The notes under the pieces are model-generated. The model ran no database searches and was not told where the DNA came from. It worked only from the letters and a program-made list of their open reading frames with translations. A stretch of 34,165 bases of DNA from Candidatus Omnitrophota bacterium (GTDB lineage Bacteria; Omnitrophota; Omnitrophia; Omnitrophales; Aquincolibacteriaceae): contig JAQTOZ010000008.1 in assembly GCA_028713205.1 (NCBI GenBank), positions 1-34,165 of the forward strand, written 5' to 3'. A program made the position numbers and the translations under genes. Below, one piece after another: positions 1 through 8,612 of this stretch. Within the stretch, counting starts at the first letter, position 1; each line of letters begins with the position of its first letter.

Positions 1-38
1 GGGGCCCACCGGCAAGAAACGAGCGGAACGAAGAGGGC

Positions 39-1289
39 TTAGCGATGACCGCGTTTTCTAAAATCGGGGGAAAGGTACCCCCGGGATTTGCGGCGGCCGC
101 GAAATTTGCGCCCGTCAAAGGAAGCGACTTTTTGCGGCGCGTGGTCGATAAAAATTTCCGGCGGCATATCGGGATGTTTCGAAATCGGAAGGACGGCACG
201 CATAATTTTTTCGATGTTCCGGACATCCCGCCCCTGTTCCGGTGTGGCAAACGAAATCGCATGTCCCTGATTGCCAATCCGCCCGGTGCGTCCGATGCGA
301 TGCACGTAATTTTCCGCCTCGTCCGGCAAATCATAATTGAGCACCAATTCAATCCCGCGCACGTCAATCCCCCGGGCCGCGATGTCGGTGGCAACCAGCA
401 CACGGTATTTGCCCGAGCGAAACCCCTCCAGTGCTTCCCGTCTCTGACTCAGAGAGCGGTTGGCATGAATCTCCGCAGCATTGTGCCCCAGATCGCGGAT
501 AAACTTTGAAATCTTCTTCGCCCCGATCTTGGTCCTCGAAAAAAGAAGGATCGTCCCGTGATATTGGGAAAGCAACTTGCCGAGAAGTTTTTTCTTGGCT
601 TCCGACTTCACGATGAACAACTCTTGTGTAATCCGGTCCGCAACGGTACCGGATTTCGCAATCTCCACATGAACCGGGAGTTTCATTTGCGAAGCCGCGA
701 GCGTCAAAATGGTCTCGGGCATAGTGGCCGAAAAGAGCATGGTCTGCCGGTCCCGCGGGACCATGCGGAGAATTTTATGGATTTGCGGCGCAAATCCCAT
801 GTCGAGCATCCGGTCGGCTTCGTCAAGTACCAGGATGGATATATCATTCAGTGTCACCGTCCGCTGGTTCATGTGGTCCAGCAAACGTCCCGGTGTAGCA
901 ATCAAAATACGCGGATGCTGGTGAAGCTCCTGAATTTGACGGTGCATCGAATCCCCGCCGATAAGAACCGCAAACTTCATCGTGTGTTCAATCTTCCGCA
1001 AAGCTTGATGGACCTGGGCAGCCAGTTCACGTGTCGGCACAAGGATCAACCCACGGCCCGATTTTTGCGCAAGCCGCTGGATCATGGGAATACCGAAAGC
1101 CATCGTTTTCCCGGTACCGGTTTGCGCAATGCCGATCACATCCTGCCCTTCCAGGGCAATCGGGATGGCTTTGTGTTGAATCGGCGTCGGAACGTTAAAT
1201 TTCAGACGGCTCAAGACATCAAGCAAATGCGGCGCAATGCCCAACCCGTAGAAAGTCACCGGAGCGGATGGTGTTGATAATGGCGTCAT
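39..1289 (-). CDS. DEAD-box ATP-dependent RNA helicase
   Basis: ATP-driven RNA unwinding or remodelling enzyme of the cytoplasm (ribosome assembly, mRNA turnover or cold growth in this family). The 416-residue protein carries the family motifs in order: Q motif region (PTPIQ, about 34-38), Walker A AQTGTGKT (55-62), PTREL (85-89), TPGR, DEAD (156-159), SAT (187-189), then in the second RecA-like domain ATDIAARGID and HRIGRTGR. A basic tail rich in Arg, Lys and Gly follows (FRGRRKSRG), as in RhlE-type helicases, and probably binds RNA. The length is that of the RhlE/minimal core group. The start ATG has only a weak upstream GAGG at long spacing, but no better start exists. It is transcribed divergently from the gene at 1476. 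Family certain; subtype (RhlE-like) inferred. Confidence 0.96.
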   Translation of the reverse strand: MTPLSTPSAPVTFYGLGIAPHLLDVLSRLKFNVPTPIQHKAIPIALEGQDVIGIAQTGTGKTMAFGIPMIQRLAQKSGRGLILVPTRELAAQVHQALRKIEHTMKFAVLIGGDSMHRQIQELHQHPRILIATPGRLLDHMNQRTVTLNDISILVLDEADRMLDMGFAPQIHKILRMVPRDRQTMLFSATMPETILTLAASQMKLPVHVEIAKSGTVADRITQELFIVKSEAKKKLLGKLLSQYHGTILLFSRTKIGAKKISKFIRDLGHNAAEIHANRSLSQRREALEGFRSGKYRVLVATDIAARGIDVRGIELVLNYDLPDEAENYVHRIGRTGRIGNQGHAISFATPEQGRDVRNIEKIMRAVLPISKHPDMPPEIFIDHAPQKVASFDGRKFRGRRKSRGYLSPDFRKRGHR

Positions 1290-1357
1290 GGAACCAGTAT
1301 AACCTCAAATTGCCTAAAAGGCGAGATGTTAAACAGCCACAAGCACAAACCGTTTTC

Positions 1358-1386
1358 TTGACGGACATGTGCTTTGGGGATAATCT
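1358..1386 (+). promoter_or_regulatory. sigma70-type promoter of the gene at 1476
   Basis: TTGACG (1358-1363), a 17-base spacer, then TAATCT (1381-1386). This matches the -35/-10 consensus with ideal spacing. A transcript would begin near 1393, which excludes the longer ATG at 1374 and supports the start at 1476. Confidence 0.75.
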
Positions 1387-1475
1387 GTTCTAAATTCCCT
1401 TCGGTCGAAGACGAGCATCAAGGATCAAAAGCAGACAAACCACGGCATAGGACAACGAAACGGGCGGGTTTTGAG

Positions 1476-3104
1476 ATGAAAAAGAGGAATCCATGCGGCG
1501 CCTTATTTCTGGCCCCCCTATGCGGGGCGCTTGTGCTCATGATGGTGGCGGAATGCCGTTTCTTTTCTGCGGCGGCGATCGGAGCTCAAGAAATACCCGA
1601 TGAGCTTCGCCAGCAAACACTCCGATTCGTCCGTCAATTGGCTGAAACAGGTTTGCCGGTACAGGAGATCCCTTCTTGGATGAAACCTTTAAATCATCAC
1701 GGCCCTTGGGCAGCGGACGTCACCCTTTATCGCCAGGGGGAAATCCGAGGGAAAGGCCAAGCAGCGGATCCTCTCTTTTCTTCTGCGTTGGAAAAAGCGG
1801 CAAAGGCGGCCATGCCCGCAAGCACCGAAGGCCTTGACCTCCAAGACTCGCGGTTTCTCATCTCGGTCACATCGCCCAAGCACCGGCCGATCGCCCTCAT
1901 CGAATGGCACGGTAAGGCCGAGGAACTCGCCGGAAATGTCACGGCTGTCCGTGTCCTCGACAAGGCTTTGATTTTCCGGCAAATTGAAGCCGGCAAACAA
2001 TATTTGTTGCGGGTGATGCATCCCGAGAAACACGGCTTTTATAAGAAATACGATGTCCTCCGCGATGACTTTGGAAACAGGCTCCGCACCATTTATTCTG
2101 CTTCAAGCCTGTTGACGCTCTTGAAAATTTCCGATGTCGATTCCGACAAAGCGATTGCCGGGGTCACGCCCCGGATTGCGGAATTCCTGCTTTCGATGCA
2201 ATGTCAAGACCAGGCAACGCACGGCGCTTTTTACTATGCTTATTATTTGGACAGCCAAACAAAGCAGAACAAGTTTGTCGTCGGCACGACCTCCAAGGCC
2301 ATCTTCACCTTGCTGGAACTCTACCGGAGAAACCAGGACCCCAGATATCTCGAGGCCGCCCGTTCGGCCGGTGACTGGTTACTGACCATGCTCAATCCCG
2401 ACGGAAGCGTGATCAATCAGGTCAAAGACCATAACGGCCAGTGGGTATACGACAAACGTTATTCCTGTCTTTATACGGGCCAGGTCCTCTCGGCATTGTC
2501 CCGGCTCTATCGCACAACTTTGGACCCGCGATATTATACCGCTGCCGAAATGATCGCGCGCCTCACGATCAAGAGAGCGCGCGCGCAAAAATATTTCATG
2601 AAAGACGATTACCGCTACCCGGAAGATCCCGTGCCGACGAGTTGGGTCGTCATGTCCCTCCTTGATTTTTACAAAATCAAGAGAGACGCCGCCGCCGGCC
2701 ATACGCTATTTAAATCAGCCCGCGTCCTGCTGAAAAGGCAGTACCGGAACCCGGACGACCTTGTCAATTTCGGACGGTTCAAAGGCACCGAGGCCACGAG
2801 CGGTAACGGTTGGATCGGCGAAGTGCTCGGAGAGGTCTACGCCCTAGGCCGTGAAGAAAAAAAGAAGGACCTCGAAGCATTCAAGAATGCTCTACTGCGC
2901 CTCATCCGCTGGCTGATTCAGAACACTTACTCGGAAAAAAATATGTTTTTCCTCAAAACCCCTGCCAAAGCCATCGGCGGACTGATCCGCAATCCCCATG
3001 AAGAAAGCGTGCGCACCGATGCCGTGTGCCATGGCATCAACGGTTATTTGAATATCTGGCAGGAGCTAAACGAAGGGCCGCTGCTGACGGTACCGGAGAA
3101 GTAA
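1476..3104 (+). CDS. exported alpha/alpha-toroid protein, function unknown
   Basis: A 542-residue protein starting MKKRNPCG, with a signal-peptide-like hydrophobic stretch (about 8-35), so probably exported. The start is chosen because the promoter lies between this ATG and an upstream in-frame ATG, and because it gives a proper signal peptide. The middle and C-terminal parts consist of repeated helical hairpins (SSLLTLLKI, SKAIFTLLELYRR, GQVLSALSRLYR, SWVVMSLLDFYK), as in the (alpha/alpha)6 barrels of six-hairpin glycosidases and related epimerases or lyases. The region after the signal peptide has GEIRGKG followed by PLFSSALEKAAKAAM, which recalls the GELRG...PL...A..NA..AA pattern of AMMECR1-type domains. 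No catalytic residues can be assigned. A carbohydrate-active role is only suggested by the fold. Confidence 0.85.
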   Translation: MKKRNPCGALFLAPLCGALVLMMVAECRFFSAAAIGAQEIPDELRQQTLRFVRQLAETGLPVQEIPSWMKPLNHHGPWAADVTLYRQGEIRGKGQAADPLFSSALEKAAKAAMPASTEGLDLQDSRFLISVTSPKHRPIALIEWHGKAEELAGNVTAVRVLDKALIFRQIEAGKQYLLRVMHPEKHGFYKKYDVLRDDFGNRLRTIYSASSLLTLLKISDVDSDKAIAGVTPRIAEFLLSMQCQDQATHGAFYYAYYLDSQTKQNKFVVGTTSKAIFTLLELYRRNQDPRYLEAARSAGDWLLTMLNPDGSVINQVKDHNGQWVYDKRYSCLYTGQVLSALSRLYRTTLDPRYYTAAEMIARLTIKRARAQKYFMKDDYRYPEDPVPTSWVVMSLLDFYKIKRDAAAGHTLFKSARVLLKRQYRNPDDLVNFGRFKGTEATSGNGWIGEVLGEVYALGREEKKKDLEAFKNALLRLIRWLIQNTYSEKNMFFLKTPAKAIGGLIRNPHEESVRTDAVCHGINGYLNIWQELNEGPLLTVPEK

Positions 3105-3162
3105 GACCCTGACGGTTCAGGGATGGAATCTTCCCATATGCTTCTCGAAGATTGTTTTGATT

Positions 3163-3528
3163 TTAAGGCAGAAATTGTTTAATTTTTTTAACGAGTACCG
3201 CGGTCTCAAAGGGTTTGATGAGGTACCCCTCGGCCCCGAGGCGTTGGACATTTTCCGGAACTTCGCCGCTGTCGTCCGCGGTCGCAAAAATAATCGGGAT
3301 TTTGGCAAGCTGCGGATCCTCGCGAATCCTGCGGAAGACCTCATAGCCGTTGAGCTTCGGCAATCGAATGTCCAGAAGGATAAGATCCGGCACAACTTGT
3401 TTCGCAACCAGAACGGCCATATCGCCATCGGTGGCGATCGAGATATCATAGCCGCTTCTTTCCAGCCTCAATGTTGTCAACTTGACAACATCCGGTTCAT
3501 CATCAACAATTAATATCCTGTACCCCAC
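3163..3528 (-). CDS. single-domain response regulator (CheY-like receiver)
   Basis: A 121-residue receiver domain with no output domain. It shows the acidic pocket VDDE (D10), the phosphoacceptor aspartate at D53 in LLDIRLP, the conserved ATADD turn and the IKPF lysine near residue 104. It would be phosphorylated by a histidine kinase that is not in this window and act by protein contact. The start is GTG at 3528, preceded by AAGGAG at about nine bases, and there is no in-frame ATG near the beginning. Lone receivers often work in phosphorelays or modulate a kinase or diguanylate cyclase; the partner cannot be told from the context. Confidence 0.95.
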   Translation of the reverse strand: MGYRILIVDDEPDVVKLTTLRLERSGYDISIATDGDMAVLVAKQVVPDLILLDIRLPKLNGYEVFRRIREDPQLAKIPIIFATADDSGEVPENVQRLGAEGYLIKPFETAVLVKKIKQFLP

Positions 3529-3618
3529 ACTTATTTTCTCCTTGGTTCAACCTCACCGCGATTCTTAAAAAACCGTTTAGAGGGCATTGAACAAAACAGC
3601 CATTCCACTCTTATTGAA

Positions 3619-3645
3619 AGTATACCCAACAAAACGCCGTTTCAA
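3619..3645 (-). promoter_or_regulatory. putative promoter of the response regulator
   Basis: On the minus strand TTGAAA (3640-3645) is followed after 15 bases by TATACT (3619-3624). The -10 box is strong but the spacer is shorter than ideal. It would give a leader of about 85 bases before the GTG start at 3528. Confidence 0.42.
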
Positions 3646-3699
3646 CACAAGAAATTAGAAATATTCTGTCACGTCCCCCCGTTGCGGGAAAAAAGAATT

Positions 3700-4371
3700 T
3701 TAAATTTTTATTTCGTGACTAAAAAACAGGATCCGCTCTTTTTTCGAAGCACCCAGATGATGTTTGAAACCGTCTTTCATCGGGGCCGAACCAAAGTTTT
3801 CAATCCCTGCCTGAATAATTTGAGGGCCTTCCTCTTGAATCTCGGCAGCAGTTTTGGAACAAGGACGAACGATGGCAATATGTCCCGGTTTTTTCCGGGA
3901 AGGATTCTGATAGCTGATCACCACCAAATCACCCTGGTTTGCTCGATATTGGGCCTCCATCGAGGTTGCCACCGGTAACCAGCCGAACTTCTTTCCTCTC
4001 TTGATCAGCCATCGATGTTGAGCATTGGCCAATAAATTTTGTTCGTGCTGCGGCGGACGAAGGATGTAAATACCCAATTTTTCCGTCGCGCCTGCGACAA
4101 AAGCGCTGCAATGCGCATATTCACCTTTCTGTATCATCGGAATGCCGTCCGGCTCGCCAGTCCTCCAATCGACATTCTGATGCGCTAACCAATGATGTTC
4201 GACATCCAGGGTATCCAGTAACTCGGCCAATCGCCGCCCTTTATCGCTGATCTCCGTCGTATTGAGTTCCCCTGCCGGTTGCTTCAATAAATCTTTTTGG
4301 GTAAAGATCGCATGGGCCGCCCAGGGAAACACAACCACGGCTATCAATAGGCAAAATATGACCTTACGCAT
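3700..4371 (-). CDS. exported protein with NlpC/P60- or CHAP-like cysteine hydrolase fold
   Basis: A 223-residue protein beginning MRKVIFCLLIAVVVFPWAAHA, a typical Sec signal peptide cleaved after AHA. This ATG (4371) is preferred over one 48 bases upstream because the signal peptide starts right at it. The mature part has AHCSAFVAGATEKLG, where the cysteine at the start of a helix looks like the nucleophile of papain-like amidases. GDLVVISY and GHIAIVRP follow, giving a strand-borne histidine at the expected distance. This Cys...GHIAIV arrangement is the core of NlpC/P60 and CHAP enzymes that cut peptidoglycan peptides. The overall match is weak, so a peptidoglycan role is inferred. The gene follows the phosphomannomutase with a gap of about 120 bases. 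Confidence 0.8.
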   Translation of the reverse strand: MRKVIFCLLIAVVVFPWAAHAIFTQKDLLKQPAGELNTTEISDKGRRLAELLDTLDVEHHWLAHQNVDWRTGEPDGIPMIQKGEYAHCSAFVAGATEKLGIYILRPPQHEQNLLANAQHRWLIKRGKKFGWLPVATSMEAQYRANQGDLVVISYQNPSRKKPGHIAIVRPCSKTAAEIQEEGPQIIQAGIENFGSAPMKDGFKHHLGASKKERILFFSHEIKI

Positions 4372-4489
4372 TTTCGGACAATACCCTTGGAGCCCTTCAT
4401 GACCTGAGTTTGATATCACTTGTTGAAATGTTAAACCGCCTTTTTCTTCATTGCAAGAATTTGATTCGATCCCAATCTCGATCTTTTCA

Positions 4490-5839
4490 TCAGGTATTCA
4501 TGAAACGGCGAATGAGTTCAATTACCTCTCGCTTCTTTTCAAGCAGGATCTTTTCGTTATCCGCTTCCAGATTGAGCCGGATGGCAGGTTCCGTATTCGA
4601 TGCCCGTAAATTAAACCACCACGTGTCATATTCTACCGTCAGCCCGTCTAAAAAATCTTTCTTGGCATCAGGGTAACGGTCTTCCAGTACTTTAAAAACG
4701 GCTTGTTTCTCTTTGATCGCGAAATTGAGTTCGCCCGTCGAAACGTATTTTCTAAGCGGCGCAATCAATCCGGACATCGATCCTCCTTTAAGGGATAACA
4801 AATTCAGGATCTGGATCATCGTCATCAACGCATTGTCCGTGTATCCGGTATCACGATAATAGTAATGCCCCGACAGTTCTCCGGCGAAGGCAGCCTGCTC
4901 CTTTCTCATGGTTGCTTTGATAAAGGAGTGACCGACCCTGCAGCGCAAAGGGCGTCCGCCCAAACGCAGGATCGTTTCCGGCACGACCCGGCTTGATCGT
5001 AAATCATAAAGGATGGTCGCGCCCGGGTTTTTGGACAAAACAAATTCTGCCACCAAGGCGGTAATCAGGTCCTGAGAAATTCTCTCCCCTGTTTCATCGA
5101 TAAAGCCACAGCGGTCGGCATCTCCGTCAAAGGCGATTCCGATCGCGGCCTTTTCCTGAACGACCCGTGATTGGAGATCCCGGGTCGTTGAAACAATCAG
5201 CGGATTGGCAACATGGTGCGGGAATCTTCCATCCGGTTCCATGTACATCGTAACCGTATCCCACATCGGAAACTTTTTAAGAAATAATGCAAGCTCCGGA
5301 CCGGCAGAACCGTTTCCGGCATCGATGACGATTTTCAAGGATTGCGGTCGATGAACAAACCGGCTGAGCTTGTCGACATAGGCCTCTCGCCGATCAACCT
5401 GCTCGTAAGACGATCGAATCGCTTGTGGCTCCAAAGGCGCGGCGGTGAGCGTTCCCATCAAAGATTCAAGCGCCGGAAGTCCTTCGTCTCCGCTCAACGG
5501 GATGGCCTTTTCACGGCACAATTTGAAGCCGTTCATTTCCGCCGGCAAATGGGATGCCGTGACCATGACACCCGCGTCAAACGCACCTTCAATAATCGCA
5601 TCGTAAAGCGCCGGCGATGTCGTTAATCCCACATCCGCAATCACAACTTCCGAGGTCGCGGCGCCGGCAATAAAGGCTTTGCTGAGTGCCGGCGACGAGC
5701 AGCGTGAGTCATGCCCGATGACCATTCGTTTCGGGGAGAGCAACCGCACAAAGGCTGCACCGATTTTTTGGGCGGTCGTCTCATTCACTTCTTCCGGATA
5801 CTTCCCCCGCACGTCATATGCCTTGAAAATTCCGCTCAT
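4490..5839 (-). CDS. phosphomannomutase/phosphoglucomutase
   Basis: Interconverts the 6- and 1-phosphates of mannose or glucose, supplying GDP-mannose or UDP-glucose for polysaccharide or LPS. All four active-site loops of the alpha-D-phosphohexomutase family are visible in 449 residues: the phosphoserine loop TASHLP (S96), the Mg2+ loop DGDADR (238-243), the sugar-specificity loop GELSGH (320-325) and the phosphate-binding RASNTEP near residue 414. The N-terminal AYDVRGKYP is also typical. The metal loop is intact, so an active enzyme is expected. GELSGH fits the dual-specificity PMM/PGM (AlgC-like) group, but substrate preference cannot be settled by eye. It lies 46 bases downstream of the DUF1634 gene and may share its transcript. 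Confidence 0.95.
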   Translation of the reverse strand: MSGIFKAYDVRGKYPEEVNETTAQKIGAAFVRLLSPKRMVIGHDSRCSSPALSKAFIAGAATSEVVIADVGLTTSPALYDAIIEGAFDAGVMVTASHLPAEMNGFKLCREKAIPLSGDEGLPALESLMGTLTAAPLEPQAIRSSYEQVDRREAYVDKLSRFVHRPQSLKIVIDAGNGSAGPELALFLKKFPMWDTVTMYMEPDGRFPHHVANPLIVSTTRDLQSRVVQEKAAIGIAFDGDADRCGFIDETGERISQDLITALVAEFVLSKNPGATILYDLRSSRVVPETILRLGGRPLRCRVGHSFIKATMRKEQAAFAGELSGHYYYRDTGYTDNALMTMIQILNLLSLKGGSMSGLIAPLRKYVSTGELNFAIKEKQAVFKVLEDRYPDAKKDFLDGLTVEYDTWWFNLRASNTEPAIRLNLEADNEKILLEKKREVIELIRRFMNT

Positions 5840-5885
5840 GGATTGATCCCAACACCCCCGTTATGGGTTTTACTTTGAGGTCATG

Positions 5886-6272
5886 TTAACGAAACAACAA
5901 ATTATAGGTTAAGGTAAGAAACACGAAAAGCGTAAATAAAGTGTATTTACGGTTCCGCTCCACCATCGCAAAATAAAAAACCGAGACCAAAACACGGACA
6001 TAGGGAGTCAGCAGGAGAATGGCAATACCGAGATTGATCAATAAACGTGGCCGGAAAGTCCCTCGGAGGAGCAAATGCAATTCTTCCAAAACAAATTGCA
6101 GGACACTTGTCTTGGGCAAACTGTAATCAAAGCGAATTGCTCCGACTTCATGCCATTTCCATACCAAGCCGCAGGTGATAAAAGTCAAACTCAAGCTCAA
6201 ACCTATCCTCAAAATGCCGCTTACCCAAAGATCCATATCCCAGCCACGGGATGCCGTTTGACTTATTTTCAT
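5886..6272 (-). CDS. DUF1634 membrane protein
   Basis: A 128-residue integral membrane protein with three or four hydrophobic segments (GILRIGLSLSLTFITCGLVW; LLINLGIAILLLTP; VRVLVSVFYFAMV; LFTLFVFLTLTYNLLF). Length, segment order and the LxxPxxRVxxSVxxFxxxxxxxY pattern match DUF1634. That family is typically encoded beside TauE/SafE permeases, exactly as here. The ATG at 6272 overlaps the stop of the preceding permease gene in an ATGA junction, showing translational coupling. It probably forms a complex with or assists the permease. Its biochemical role is unknown. Confidence 0.85.
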   Translation of the reverse strand: MKISQTASRGWDMDLWVSGILRIGLSLSLTFITCGLVWKWHEVGAIRFDYSLPKTSVLQFVLEELHLLLRGTFRPRLLINLGIAILLLTPYVRVLVSVFYFAMVERNRKYTLFTLFVFLTLTYNLLFR

Positions 6273-7102
6273 GCGACACCTCGGATTCCCCGCCAAATCA
6301 TCTGAACACCCAGCGCCAACAGCACCACAAGAAAAAACCAGCGTACGGCCTGATTGGACAAACGAACGAACAATCGCGTCCCCAAAAAGGATCCGATCAC
6401 CACACCCAGAATAACCAACGCGGCAAGCCCCGGACGAATAAAACCGGCGGAAAGGTAAACACCGGTACCGGCCAAAGCCGTTACTCCGATAATTAAATTG
6501 CTTGTCGTCGTCGATACTTTCGGCGGAAGCTTCATGATCAAATCGTGTATTAAAACCTTCACGGCTCCCGCGCCGATCCCCAGTAACCCGGCTATCATGC
6601 CAGCGATAAACATGAGCACGCCTCCGATCGGTGCCCGAACCGCCTTGTATTCAACGACTCTGTGTTCTGTCTGATCGTAATATTTTCCTTCGAGCTCCAG
6701 CCATTGTGAAAATCTGTCTTGACGGGACGCGGGTTTCCACACCGCTCGATATTGCACCAGGGACATCCCCCATGAAAGCAACAAAACCATTCCGAATATC
6801 AAAAAAAGAAAACGTTGCCCCGAAACAACCGTAATCGAGGCGCCGGCCAAGGCCCCCATCATGGTGAACATCTCAAGGAACATTCCGACCTTCAGATTTG
6901 TCAGATGGTCCCGCGCATAGGCCGAAGCCGCTCCGCTCGAAGTAGCAATGACGGAAATCATGCTGAGGGCAATCGCTTGTTTGATATCTAAACCGAAAAA
7001 CGTCAAGGCAGGAATCAAAATAATGCCGCCCCCCATACCGCTTAAGGCACCTACAAAACCGGCGATGATCGAGACGAAGATTAAAACGGAAGGCGATATC
7101 AT
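6269..7102 (-). CDS. sulfite exporter TauE/SafE family permease
   Basis: A 277-residue polytopic membrane protein with about seven or eight hydrophobic helices arranged as two related halves. The N-terminal GFVGALSGMGGGIILIPALTFFG and the internal GMIAGLLGIGAGAVKVLIHDLIM are the glycine-rich repeat signatures of the TauE/SafE family (segments over 20 residues shortened in meaning to GxxGxxGxGGG.. motifs). Members export sulfite, sulfoacetate or related organosulfur anions, or transport formate or metals. The gene starts one base after the hemerythrin stop codon and overlaps the DUF1634 gene by four bases, so the three are co-expressed. The substrate is not deducible; the coupling to hemerythrin hints at a redox or sulfur link. 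Confidence 0.92.
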   Translation of the reverse strand: MISPSVLIFVSIIAGFVGALSGMGGGIILIPALTFFGLDIKQAIALSMISVIATSSGAASAYARDHLTNLKVGMFLEMFTMMGALAGASITVVSGQRFLFLIFGMVLLLSWGMSLVQYRAVWKPASRQDRFSQWLELEGKYYDQTEHRVVEYKAVRAPIGGVLMFIAGMIAGLLGIGAGAVKVLIHDLIMKLPPKVSTTTSNLIIGVTALAGTGVYLSAGFIRPGLAALVILGVVIGSFLGTRLFVRLSNQAVRWFFLVVLLALGVQMIWRGIRGVA

Positions 7103-7103
7103 C

Positions 7104-7850
7104 CTAACTTTGTTCTAAATCCTCGGTTTGCGGCGTAAACTGATCAAGCTCGTAGATATCCAGCGATCGTTCTAACTCCGCAACCTCATCCACGATTTTT
7201 TTGAATCCATCCGCACCGAACAAGGCCTGCTCTCTTTCCTCAAACCGATCGCTCATCTCGGCGAGCTCGGCGGGCGTGACGAGATCATGCAAGGCCGGAA
7301 AGAGCACCGTATCTTCGCGCGCGGCGTGCGGACGATACATCCGGATAAACGCCTGAAGGCAGGCCGCGAGATTGTTTTGATCTTTACCGAAATTATTCAA
7401 ATGTGCGGATACGGCATAAAGCAGGATACGGTCCGTCAATTGCCTGCCGGCCTGGTGCTGCGCCCGCAAACTTTTGACCAATTCGGCATAGCGGCTGTCT
7501 TTTTCAAGCTTCGGGAAAAGATATTCCTCTTCGAGCTTTTCGTGGTAATCCTCAATAAACCGTCGAACAATACCGGCGGATTTTTGCAGGTCTTCGCGCG
7601 GAAAACGCTTGCCCGCATGGATTCGCTCGATCATTTTTTCATCGCTCAGCAGGATCCTTCTGAGCACGCCGTGCTCGCGCATCAAATCCTCAACCGCCGG
7701 AATTTCACTCACTTGATCCGGCGATGCATCATTTACCGGTTTTGTTTCCGCATAGGCAAGCGCCATGGCAGCAAGGGATAAAACGGCCAAGAGCCATCCG
7801 CCTTTCCACCACCCGCAACAGCTCCCGGAAGAAAATCTGTCCTGTTTCAT
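7104..7850 (-). CDS. membrane-anchored or exported hemerythrin-domain protein
   Basis: A 248-residue protein with a non-haem di-iron four-helix bundle for binding O2 or handling NO or reactive species. The start ATG at 7850 follows GGAAAG at good spacing. The N-terminus has a hydrophobic segment (WLLAVLSLAAMALAYA, 19-34), so the domain lies outside the inner membrane. Iron-ligand candidates are H60 (REHG), H103 and E107 (HEKLEEE), H132 (QHQAG), H175 and E179 (HAARE) and H188, matching the HHE/hemerythrin pattern. A C-terminal acidic tail follows. It sits 17 bases after the DUF488 gene and one base before the TauE/SafE permease, so all are probably one operon. An extracytoplasmic hemerythrin in this setting may sense or buffer oxygen; this is inferred. 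Confidence 0.92.
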   Translation of the reverse strand: MKQDRFSSGSCCGWWKGGWLLAVLSLAAMALAYAETKPVNDASPDQVSEIPAVEDLMREHGVLRRILLSDEKMIERIHAGKRFPREDLQKSAGIVRRFIEDYHEKLEEEYLFPKLEKDSRYAELVKSLRAQHQAGRQLTDRILLYAVSAHLNNFGKDQNNLAACLQAFIRMYRPHAAREDTVLFPALHDLVTPAELAEMSDRFEEREQALFGADGFKKIVDEVAELERSLDIYELDQFTPQTEDLEQS

Positions 7851-7867
7851 TTTTCTTTCCACAAAAC

Positions 7868-8497
7868 CTATTTCAACGGATACCAGACCTTGACACCCCT
7901 GACTTTGGCCCAAGGGGTCAATGTATGCCGCTTCAAGCTGTTGATTCCCAAGATATGCCGAACCTCAAACTTTCGCACGCACAACGCATCCGCGATCAGA
8001 GAACGATGACACCGCCACGGTACGGCCTCGGCACACATGATCACCACCCGTTGGCGTCCGGCCATCCGTATCAAAGGCTGCAGATTTTTGACAAACCCCC
8101 GTGTCTGCATATAATCGGCGTAGCCTCGAAACGAGGCATTGCGCCACGCCGTATTGACGGAGTCGGCTTTGGCATGCCGTAACCCGCCTAACCCGTCCAG
8201 ATGACAATACCGCAGGCCGGCGGCGCGGAGTCTTCGAGACAATATCGCGCGGTTAAACTGGGGATTATGCCGCGAGCGCGGAATGGTTCGCACATCGGCC
8301 ACCATCGCAATTTCGTGATTCCGTAAAACGGAGATAAATTCTTTCCACGTTCTGATCGAATGCCCGATGCTGAAAATCGTCCGCGCTTTCTTAGGCCCGC
8401 TTGGTTTAATACTTTTCTTCTTCCTTTCCTTCTTGGGCTTCTTTGTCTGCATATTTTTTTCAGCGAGTCGGCAATCATCGGATGGGAGACTTGCCAT
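7868..8497 (-). CDS. DUF488 family protein
   Basis: A 209-residue protein matching DUF488: FSIGHSIRTWKEFISVL near the beginning of the domain, VADVRTIPRSRHNPQFN, the HLDGLGG turn, and the C-terminal CAEAVPWRCHRSLIADAL with its paired cysteine and CHR motif. The family is widespread and uncharacterised; conserved Arg and Cys residues suggest nucleic-acid or nucleotide chemistry but no activity is assigned. About 40 basic residues precede the domain (KKPKKERKKK). The start at 8497 has an upstream GAGG; an alternative ATG at 8452 has no ribosome-binding site but is also possible. It is the first gene of the run leading into hemerythrin. Confidence 0.9.
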   Translation of the reverse strand: MASLPSDDCRLAEKNMQTKKPKKERKKKSIKPSGPKKARTIFSIGHSIRTWKEFISVLRNHEIAMVADVRTIPRSRHNPQFNRAILSRRLRAAGLRYCHLDGLGGLRHAKADSVNTAWRNASFRGYADYMQTRGFVKNLQPLIRMAGRQRVVIMCAEAVPWRCHRSLIADALCVRKFEVRHILGINSLKRHTLTPWAKVRGVKVWYPLK

Positions 8498-8544
8498 ACA
8501 ACGGCCGCCTCAAGGAACGCGGATCAACACAACACTCGGTCTTG

Positions 8545-8580
8545 AAAAGGGCGAAGCCGCTAGCTCGGCTTCGCCCTTTT
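8545..8580 (-). terminator. rho-independent terminator, perfect 15-bp stem
   Basis: AAAAGGGCGAAGCCG (8545-8559) and CGGCTTCGCCCTTTT (8566-8580) are exact reverse complements around a six-base loop. The stem ends in A/T runs on both sides, so it can act in both directions. In this context it ends the leftward transcript of the small exported protein at 8613-8876 and insulates the DUF488 operon. Confidence 0.88.
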
Positions 8581-8612
8581 CCTTATTTAGGAGGAATGTT
8601 ATGAAGCGCCTC

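Noticed and set aside
45-1277. Long open frames on the + strand opposite the DEAD-box gene
   Set aside because: They are antisense shadows of a gene with all helicase motifs.
3107-3122. CCCTGA/TCAGGG hairpin after the toroid gene stop
   Set aside because: Only six base pairs and no T-run on either strand; too weak to call a terminator.
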